From CAUUFM01 sp041844335 (GTDB lineage: Bacteria; Bacillota; Clostridia; Lachnospirales; Lachnospiraceae): 23,438 bases of DNA. The notes beneath the pieces were generated by a model. It made no database searches. It was not told the origin of the DNA and worked only from the letters and a program-made list of their open reading frames with translations. Position 1 is the first letter of the stretch; each line of letters starts with the position of its first letter. The DNA lies in assembly GCA_041844335.1 (NCBI GenBank), contig JBGZAX010000084.1:1-23438 (forward strand), given 5' to 3'. This document shows positions 9,479 to 14,567 of the stretch, one piece after another. A program made the position numbers and the translations under genes.

Positions 9479-9500
9479 AAAAGGCGACAGCTTTTTTTTT
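9479..9500 (+). other. Terminator-like hairpin at the extreme 5' end of the rpmG transcript
   Basis: AAAAGGC (9479-9485) can pair with GCTTTTT (9490-9496; one G-U pair) around the loop GACA, and the second arm continues as an unbroken T-run to 9500. The hairpin begins within a few bases of the predicted transcription start. The stem is weak, so it may be a 5' stabilising stem, an early attenuator, or chance. Confidence 0.4.
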
Positions 9501-9551
9501 ATGCTATAAAATATTTATTCGTATAAGAATAATTTTTTGGAGGATTTTAAT

Positions 9552-9701
9552 ATGCGTACCAGAATAACACTAGAGTGTACCGAGTGTAAACAGCGTAATT
9601 ATAATACTATGAAGGATAAGAAAGCGCATCCTGAAAGAATAGAAACAAAGAAATATTGTAAGTTTTGTAAAAGACATACCGTTCATAAGGAAACCAAATA
9701 A
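9552..9701 (+). CDS. rpmG: 50S ribosomal protein L33, zinc-binding form
   Basis: A 49-residue protein of the large ribosomal subunit. It begins MRTRITLECTECK and carries two CxxC pairs (C9/C12 and C36/C39), the zinc-ribbon (C+) form of L33. ATG at 9552 follows TTGGAGGA. Fourteen bases separate its stop from secE; the rpmG-secE-nusG order is the usual one in Firmicutes and supports the call. No tRNA-Trp gene is seen beside it, though one is common at this place in relatives. Confidence 0.97.
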   Translation: MRTRITLECTECKQRNYNTMKDKKAHPERIETKKYCKFCKRHTVHKETK

Positions 9702-9715
9702 TTAGAGGTGTTAAA

Positions 9716-10027
9716 ATGAATGACGAGAAGAACAGCAAGGAGCTGACGGAGCAGGAGATAGTTGAAACCTTGGATAAGGACAGTGCCGATACTAATACTG
9801 TAAGTACCAAGGATCGTTCTAAGAAAGCTGCTAAAGCCGTTAAGAAGAAGAGCAGACTGAAAGGCTTGAAATCAGAGTTCAAACGTATTTCATGGCCCAC
9901 AGGCAAGGAAACATTAAGTTCTACAGTGTCGGTAGTTGTAGTGTCGGTTATAATGTGTGTGATAATAGCCTGTGTGGATTACTTGATACAGAACGGTTTG
10001 AATTTGATTTTTTCAATCGGTGTTTAA
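9716..10027 (+). CDS. secE: Preprotein translocase subunit SecE
   Basis: The 103-residue essential clamp subunit of the SecYEG protein-export channel. A charged, Lys-rich N-terminal part (1-45) precedes the conserved amphipathic cytoplasmic helix ending in FKRISWPTGKE (about 60-70), then a single membrane helix (about 73-95). This is the one-helix Gram-positive form, here with a longer than minimal N-terminus. ATG at 9716 follows AGAGGTG. Its position directly before nusG is near-universal in bacteria. Confidence 0.95.
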   Translation: MNDEKNSKELTEQEIVETLDKDSADTNTVSTKDRSKKAAKAVKKKSRLKGLKSEFKRISWPTGKETLSSTVSVVVVSVIMCVIIACVDYLIQNGLNLIFSIGV

Positions 10028-10045
10028 TGTATTTTGGAGGAAATA

Positions 10046-10633
10046 ATGGCAGAAGTAAATGAGTCAATAGTACCTCAGAGGACAGATGAACCTTATTGGT
10101 ATGTCGTTCACACGTATTCCGGATACGAGAAAAAGGTGATGGACAATATTAAGAGAACCAGAGATAATCGAGGTTTGAAAGATCAGATTTTAGATGTTCG
10201 TGTACCGACTAAAAGAGTGACCGAAATAAAAGACGGTAAGGAAAGCAAGCCGAAAGAAAAAAAGCTGTTTCCCGGATATGTTTTGATTAAGATGATTATG
10301 AACGAAACTACATGGTACATTGTCAGAAATACAAGAGGTGTGACAGGCTTTGTGGGGCCAGGTTCAAAAGCGGTTCCGCTGGAGGATTATTCGGAGGAAG
10401 ATGAAAATACGGATAATGGTGACTTATTTTCTGAAGACGGCGCAGGAGCTATGGAGGTGCTTGTCGATATAAAAGAGGGCGATAATGTGATGATTCATTC
10501 GGGTCCTTTTGCCGGCAACAGCGGCATAGTTCAGTCTATAAATCCTATGAAAAAAACATTAACCGTCAATATAGTGTTCTTTGACAGGGATACTTCGGTT
10601 GATATGGATATATTGAATGTAAAGAAAATTTGA
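10046..10633 (+). CDS. nusG: Transcription termination/antitermination factor NusG
   Basis: A 195-residue RNA-polymerase-binding elongation factor. The NGN domain covers about 10-115 (WYVVHTYSGYEKKV, LFPGYVLIKM and TRGVTGFVG are typical) and the KOW domain about 140-195 (GDNVMIHSGPFAG). The linker between them is strongly acidic (about 120-137) and differs from the usual helical linker. I chose ATG at 10046 because GGAGG (10036-10040) sits five bases before it; a TTG at 10034 in the same frame would place that site inside the gene. It is followed, after an L1-binding leader, by rplK. Confidence 0.97.
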   Translation: MAEVNESIVPQRTDEPYWYVVHTYSGYEKKVMDNIKRTRDNRGLKDQILDVRVPTKRVTEIKDGKESKPKEKKLFPGYVLIKMIMNETTWYIVRNTRGVTGFVGPGSKAVPLEDYSEEDENTDNGDLFSEDGAGAMEVLVDIKEGDNVMIHSGPFAGNSGIVQSINPMKKTLTVNIVFFDRDTSVDMDILNVKKI

Positions 10634-10661
10634 AATTATCTACAGCTACATAGCTGTGTCA

Positions 10662-10696
10662 GGTGGGAGGGATATTTCTTTTCCGCAAATACCACA
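10662..10696 (+). promoter_or_regulatory. Ribosomal protein L1 binding site in the rplK-rplA leader (rRNA mimic)
   Basis: GGTGGGAGG (10662-10670) and AAATACCAC (10687-10695) reproduce the two conserved strands of the L1 stalk of 23S rRNA. They fold as GTGG (10663-10666) with CCAC (10692-10695), an asymmetric internal loop, then GGGA (10669-10672) with TTCC (10681-10684). L1 is known in other bacteria and archaea to bind such a copy of its rRNA site in its own mRNA and to repress the L11-L1 operon. The site ends 21 bases before the rplK start codon, and rplA (L1) is the second gene. A short hairpin, ACAGCTA-CA-TAGCTGT (10642-10657), precedes it. Confidence 0.8.
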
Positions 10697-10716
10697 ATAT
10701 AAGGAGGTCATTAAAA

Positions 10717-11142
10717 ATGGCAAAAAAGGTGCAAGGCTATATCAAGCTACAAATTCCTGCAGGCAAAGCTACACCTGCACCACCGGTCGGACCTGCGTTA
10801 GGTCAGCACGGTGTTAACATTGTGCAATTTACAAAGGAGTTCAATGCAAGAACAGCGGATAAGGGAGATTTGATTATTCCCGTAGTTATTACTGTTTATG
10901 CTGACAGAAGTTTCAGTTTCATTACAAAGACTCCTCCGGCGGCTGTTTTAATTAAGAAGGCTTGTAAATTGCAATCAGGATCCGGCGTTCCCAATAAGAC
11001 CAAGGTAGCTAAGATTACCAAGGCTCAGTTAGAGGAAATCGCTGAAACAAAAATGCCTGACTTGAATGCGGGAAGTATTGATACAGCTATCAGTATGATA
11101 GCCGGTACTGCAAGAAGTATGGGCGTAGAAGTAGTGGACTGA
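10717..11142 (+). CDS. rplK: 50S ribosomal protein L11
   Basis: 141 residues, the standard L11 length. It forms the GTPase-associated centre with 23S rRNA. It begins MAKKVQGYIKLQIPAGKATP with the conserved GPALGQHGVNI segment and the C-terminal rRNA-binding domain ending GTARSMGVEV. The start is ATG at 10717 behind AAGGAGG (10701-10707). A longer in-frame start near 10663 would lie inside the L1-binding leader and is rejected. Followed 18 bases later by rplA. Confidence 0.98.
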   Translation: MAKKVQGYIKLQIPAGKATPAPPVGPALGQHGVNIVQFTKEFNARTADKGDLIIPVVITVYADRSFSFITKTPPAAVLIKKACKLQSGSGVPNKTKVAKITKAQLEEIAETKMPDLNAGSIDTAISMIAGTARSMGVEVVD

Positions 11143-11160
11143 GTATAAGGAGGAACAAAG

Positions 11161-11850
11161 ATGAAAAGAGGTAAGAAATACCAAGAGGCAGCTAAGCTTG
11201 TGAACCGTTCCACCCTATATGATATGGACACGGCTATCGAGCTGGTGAAGAAAATGGCGAGCTGTAAGTTTGATGAAACGGTAGAGCTGCATATAAAAAC
11301 GGGCTGTGACGGCAGACACGCAGAGCAACAGATAAGAGGAGCTGTGGTATTACCGAACGGTACCGGAAAAACCAGAAGAGTTTTAGTATTTGCAAAGGAT
11401 GCGAAGGCTGAGGAGGCAAAGGCTGCGGGAGCGGATTTCGTGGGTGCTGATGAGCTTGTTCCGAAGATTCAAAAAGAGAACTGGTTTGACTATGATGTGG
11501 TAGTGGCTACACCGGATATGATGGGTGTTGTCGGACGTCTTGGTCGTGTACTTGGACCTAAGGGTCTTATGCCGAATCCTAAAGCAGGGACGGTTACTAT
11601 GGATTTATCCAAGGCAATAGCTGAAATAAAGGCAGGTAAGATTGAGTATCGTCTTGATAAGACCAATCTTATTCATGTACCTTTAGGTAAGGTTTCTTTT
11701 GAAACGGATAAGCTTAGGGAGAACCTCACAGCTCTTATGGATGCTGTGATTAAGGCAAAGCCGGCAGCTTTAAAGGGTACATATATAAAAAGTATGACTC
11801 TTGCAAGTACAATGGGTCCTGCCGTAAGATTAAATCCGGCAAAATTTTAA
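11161..11850 (+). CDS. rplA: 50S ribosomal protein L1
   Basis: A 229-residue protein of the L1 stalk, which moves E-site tRNA. It has the conserved core GVVGRLGRVLGPKGLMPNPK (about 121-140) and a C-terminal half ending in GPAVRLNP. ATG at 11161 follows AAGGAGGA. L1 is the expected translational repressor of this rplK-rplA pair through the rRNA-like site at 10662-10696. Confidence 0.98.
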   Translation: MKRGKKYQEAAKLVNRSTLYDMDTAIELVKKMASCKFDETVELHIKTGCDGRHAEQQIRGAVVLPNGTGKTRRVLVFAKDAKAEEAKAAGADFVGADELVPKIQKENWFDYDVVVATPDMMGVVGRLGRVLGPKGLMPNPKAGTVTMDLSKAIAEIKAGKIEYRLDKTNLIHVPLGKVSFETDKLRENLTALMDAVIKAKPAALKGTYIKSMTLASTMGPAVRLNPAKF

Positions 11851-11879
11851 TTAAATAAGAACACCGTTATCGGTTTTCT

Positions 11880-11990
11880 ATAGACTTAAGACAGTAGGTG
11901 CTGTGAGCATAAGAATTTTTATTCGCCTGCCGAGGTTGTATCATTTGTGAATGTTAGGCCTTACTGTCTTAAGCGGTAAGGCTTTTTATT
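11880..11990 (+). promoter_or_regulatory. L10 leader with transcription attenuator upstream of rplJ-rplL
   Basis: The core (about 11885-11932) contains ACAGTAGGTGC and CCTGCCGAGGTTG, the conserved arms of the L10(L12)4-binding leader that carries a kink-turn in many bacteria. CTTAAGACAGTA (11885-11896) is perfectly complementary over 12 bases to TACTGTCTTAAG (11962-11973), which overlaps the left arm and loop of the terminator at 11958-11987. The leader arm and the terminator therefore compete. In the known model, L10-L12 binding lets the terminator form and lowers synthesis of L10 and L12. Confidence 0.85.
11958..11987 (+). terminator. Intrinsic terminator inside the L10 leader
   Basis: GCCTTAC (11958-11964) pairs with GTAAGGC (11976-11982) around an 11-base loop and is followed by TTTTT. 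It lies before rplJ and is the regulated stop of the L10 attenuator. Confidence 0.88.
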
Positions 11991-12013
11991 ATTAAAAGAA
12001 GGAGGTAATATTA

Positions 12014-12508
12014 ATGGCAAAGGTAGAATTAAAGGCGCCTGTTGTTGAAGAAATAAAGGGAATTATTGATGATGCGGCAGCAGTAGTATTGGTCAGATAT
12101 CAGGGTATTGATGTTGAAAAGGATACCGCATTACGCAAGGAGTGCAGAGATGCAAACATCACATACAAGGTATTTAAGAATACTATGATGAACTTTGCGT
12201 TAAAGGACAGCGCGGCTGCCGAATTATGTAAGCACCTTGACGGTCCTAATGCAATTGCAGTTTCAAAGGACGATGCTACAGCACCAGCTAGAGTGCTTGC
12301 TAAGTACATAGATGAAGTAAAGCCTATGGAATTTGTTGCAGGAGTGGTAGATGGAGTATATTATGATGACAAGGGTCTTGTAGAGCTTTCAAAAATCCCA
12401 TCAAAGGACGAACTTTTATCACGCTTACTCGGTTCAATCAAGAGTCCTGTTACCAATTTTGCACGTGTGCTTAATCAGATTGCTGAAAAAGGCGGAACTG
12501 CAGAATAA
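12014..12508 (+). CDS. rplJ: 50S ribosomal protein L10
   Basis: A 164-residue base of the L12 stalk, which holds L7/L12 dimers on the ribosome. The N-terminal RNA-binding domain (about 1-130) contains AVVLVRYQGIDV and FKNTMMNFAL, and the C-terminal helix (about 133-160) is the L12-binding part. ATG at 12014 follows AAGGAGGT, 26 bases beyond the attenuator T-run. It is co-transcribed with rplL, and L10 with L12 is the ligand of the leader upstream. Confidence 0.97.
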   Translation: MAKVELKAPVVEEIKGIIDDAAAVVLVRYQGIDVEKDTALRKECRDANITYKVFKNTMMNFALKDSAAAELCKHLDGPNAIAVSKDDATAPARVLAKYIDEVKPMEFVAGVVDGVYYDDKGLVELSKIPSKDELLSRLLGSIKSPVTNFARVLNQIAEKGGTAE

Positions 12509-12577
12509 TTTTAAGGTGAAATATAGTTTTTAGACATACAAGATGTCATATTAATTTAGAAAACGGAGGAAAACATA

Positions 12578-12964
12578 ATGGCAAAATTAACTACGGCTGA
12601 ATTTATTGAGGCAATTAAGGAATTATCGGTATTGGAATTAAATGAGCTTGTTAAGGCTTGTGAGGAAGAGTTCGGAGTATCTGCGGCAGCAGGCGTTGTG
12701 GTAGCGGCAGCAGGAGCAGGAGCAGGTGCGGCAGGAGCTGCAGCAGAAGAAAAAGACAGCTTTGATGTGGAGCTTACAGATGCCGGAGCATCTAAGGTTA
12801 AGGTAATCAAGGTTGTTCGTGATGCTACAGGTCTGGGACTGAAGGAAGCTAAGGACTTGGTAGATGGAGCGCCTAAGGTAATTAAGGAGGGTGCGTCCAA
12901 GGCTGAAGCTGAGGAGTTGAAGACCAAGCTTGAGGCTGAGGGTGCAAAGGTTACTCTTAAATAA
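12578..12964 (+). CDS. rplL: 50S ribosomal protein L7/L12
   Basis: A 128-residue flexible stalk protein that recruits translational GTPases. It has an N-terminal dimerisation domain (1-31), an Ala/Gly-rich hinge (about 34-57) and a C-terminal domain with VIKVVRDATGLGLKEAKDLV (about 75-94). ATG at 12578 follows ACGGAGGA. It is the last gene of the cluster: a terminator comes 66 bases after the stop, and rpoB, its usual downstream neighbour, is absent from this window. Confidence 0.98.
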   Translation: MAKLTTAEFIEAIKELSVLELNELVKACEEEFGVSAAAGVVVAAAGAGAGAAGAAAEEKDSFDVELTDAGASKVKVIKVVRDATGLGLKEAKDLVDGAPKVIKEGASKAEAEELKTKLEAEGAKVTLK

Positions 12965-13030
12965 TTAAAATTTAAATAGCAGAATTTTGACGACTTTTCA
13001 GTCGGCGAGCGGTTTATTTTATGATGATTT

Positions 13031-13064
13031 TAGACTACCATTTTTTGTGGTAGTCTATTTTTTT
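13031..13064 (+). terminator. Rho-independent terminator after rplL
   Basis: A perfect 10-base stem TAGACTACCA (13031-13040) with TGGTAGTCTA (13048-13057) around a 7-base loop, then a seven-T tail. It ends the ribosomal protein cluster. Confidence 0.95.
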
Positions 13065-13102
13065 GCGAAAATTCAAGTTTTTTCTATACGCTTAAAAGCT
13101 TG

Positions 13103-13131
13103 TTTACATTGATTATATAATAAGTTATACT
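13103..13131 (+). promoter_or_regulatory. Promoter of the acyl-CoA dehydrogenase gene
   Basis: TTTACA (13103-13108), a 17-base spacer and TATACT (13126-13131), 36 bases before the start codon. Confidence 0.75.
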
Positions 13132-13167
13132 GATAGGGATTAGAAACTTAAAATTAGGAGGTAGAAT

Positions 13168-14301
13168 ATGGGATATATCATTTCAGAGGAGGCACAGGAC
13201 ATATTAAAGGATGTGAAAAGGTTTTGTGACAGGGAGATAAGAGAGCAGATAAAGGAGTTCGACAGGACGGGAGAATTTCCGGCAGAGATTTATAAAAAGG
13301 TGGGAGATCAGGGATATACTGCGCTTGAGGTCCCTAAAAAATACGGCGGCATAGGTCTTTCAAGGGTAGATATTGCCGCTATAGTAGAAGAGGTGGCTAA
13401 GGCAGATGCAGGACTTGCGGTAGGAGTGTTCGGCACAGGACTTGCACTAAAACCTTTGCTTATATCGGGAAATGAGGAGTTGATTCAAAAGGCCTGTGAT
13501 ATAGCTCTTGAGGGAGGTTTGGGGTCATTTGCAGTTACTGAGGCTGATGCAGGCTCTGATGCGGCGGCGGGAAAGACCACCGCTTTAAAAGACGGGGACA
13601 ACTATATCCTTAACGGCAGAAAGTGCTTTATTACCAATGGTGGGTATTCCGAATTTTACTGCATTACAGCGATTACGGATAAGTCGAAGGGTGCGAACGG
13701 CATTTCTATGTTTTATGTGGAAAGAGGAACTGAGGGTCTTTCTTTCGGAAATCACGAGGATAAAATGGGACTTAGAACCTCGAATACTTGTGATGTCATC
13801 TTGGATAATTGCAAAATCCCCGCAAAGAATCTTATAGGAAAAGAGGGAGAAGGTTTAAAAACAGCTTTGAAGACGCTTGATCAGGCCAGGGCATTCGTTG
13901 CCTGTATGGCGGTCGGAATAGCACAAAGGGCTATGGAGGAAGCTATTGCCTATACAAAAACGAGAGAGCAGTTTAAAAAGCCGATTATTAAAAATCAGGC
14001 TATGCTGTTTAAAATAGCCGATATGAGAATAGCTATAGAAACGGCGAGGTGTATGACCGCCAATGCTTTAAATAAAATGGACATGGGACTTGATTATGCC
14101 ACCGACTCCGCCATCGCAAAATGCTATGCATCTGATATAGCTGTGAGAGTTACCACTGAGGCTATACAGGCATTCGGAGGCTATGGTTATTCAAGAGAAT
14201 ATCCTGTTGAAAAACTTTTAAGAGATGCGAAAATTTTTCAAATATTTGAGGGAACGAATGAAATTTGTAGAATTGTTATAGGGAATAAGACAATAATGTA
14301 G
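13168..14301 (+). CDS. Acyl-CoA dehydrogenase (butyryl-CoA dehydrogenase-like)
   Basis: A 377-residue FAD-dependent cytoplasmic enzyme of the acyl-CoA dehydrogenase family, which interconverts a short-chain acyl-CoA and its 2-enoyl-CoA with electron transfer flavoprotein. The three family domains are present: N-terminal helices (1-118), a beta-domain with FAVTEADAGSD (121-131), and the C-terminal helical domain with TREQFKKPI and AFGGYGYSREYPVEKLLRD. E361 in the FEGTNE motif is the expected catalytic base, as in clostridial Bcd. ATG at 13168 follows TTAGGAGGT. It has its own promoter, and neither etfB, etfA nor the crt-hbd-thl genes are adjacent, so a role in butyrate formation is not shown by context. 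Substrate specificity is open. Confidence 0.92.
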   Translation: MGYIISEEAQDILKDVKRFCDREIREQIKEFDRTGEFPAEIYKKVGDQGYTALEVPKKYGGIGLSRVDIAAIVEEVAKADAGLAVGVFGTGLALKPLLISGNEELIQKACDIALEGGLGSFAVTEADAGSDAAAGKTTALKDGDNYILNGRKCFITNGGYSEFYCITAITDKSKGANGISMFYVERGTEGLSFGNHEDKMGLRTSNTCDVILDNCKIPAKNLIGKEGEGLKTALKTLDQARAFVACMAVGIAQRAMEEAIAYTKTREQFKKPIIKNQAMLFKIADMRIAIETARCMTANALNKMDMGLDYATDSAIAKCYASDIAVRVTTEAIQAFGGYGYSREYPVEKLLRDAKIFQIFEGTNEICRIVIGNKTIM

Positions 14302-14342
14302 AGAGTATCCAAAAAGAAACGCATGCCAGGCAGGAAACAGCT

Positions 14343-14441
14343 ATGAGGCTTTATATCGGTTGCTGTATGTCAGACACAGCACGGCACGTGCCCGAAACAC
14401 TTAAGTCGGATTACAATATTGTGGCTGTAAATAAGAATTAG
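14343..14441 (+). CDS. Possible 32-residue ORF with a Cys-Cys pair
   Basis: The frame ATG (14343) to TAG (14439-14441) encodes 32 residues, begins MRLYIGCCMSD and contains C7-C8 and HVPETL. A moderate Shine-Dalgarno, AGGA (14332-14335), lies seven bases before ATG. Local base composition is more GC-rich than the flanks. The DNA also holds a perfect palindrome, GGCACGTGCC (14383-14392), and a 6-base hairpin (TGCTGT 14361-14366 with ACAGCA 14376-14381). It could be a small protein, a degraded gene end, or a structured RNA. I recognise no family. Confidence 0.3.
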   Translation: MRLYIGCCMSDTARHVPETLKSDYNIVAVNKN

Positions 14442-14484
14442 AATGCATCTATGTTTTAATTATCTGAAAAGTTTAATATTTTTA

Positions 14485-14513
14485 TTGACAGATATGATTT
14501 TATGTGCTATATA
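14485..14513 (+). promoter_or_regulatory. Promoter of clpB
   Basis: TTGACA (14485-14490), a 17-base spacer and TATATA (14508-14513); a TATAAT overlaps at 14512-14517 with a longer, 21-base spacer. No CIRCE repeat and no CtsR-type GGTCAAA repeat is visible between 14302 and 14567. Confidence 0.65.
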
Positions 14514-14567
14514 TAATAGAACAAGCTATACAAATATTTTTATGATCAGAACTTGAGGGAGGTGCCT

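Noticed and set aside
10034..10045. TTG start four codons before the nusG ATG
   Set aside because: The Shine-Dalgarno GGAGG would fall inside the coding region; ATG 10046 is correctly spaced.
10663..10716. 18-codon N-terminal extension of rplK
   Set aside because: It lies in the L1-binding leader; the true start at 10717 has a perfect AAGGAGG and gives the standard 141-residue length.
12556..12927. Minus-strand ORF of 123 codons opposite rplL
   Set aside because: It mirrors the Ala/Gly-rich coding of rplL, has a Ser/Ala-rich low-complexity product and no credible start signals; rplL itself is certain.
13637..13837. 66-codon plus-strand ORF inside the acyl-CoA dehydrogenase gene
   Set aside because: Overlaps conserved coding sequence in another frame and has no start signals.
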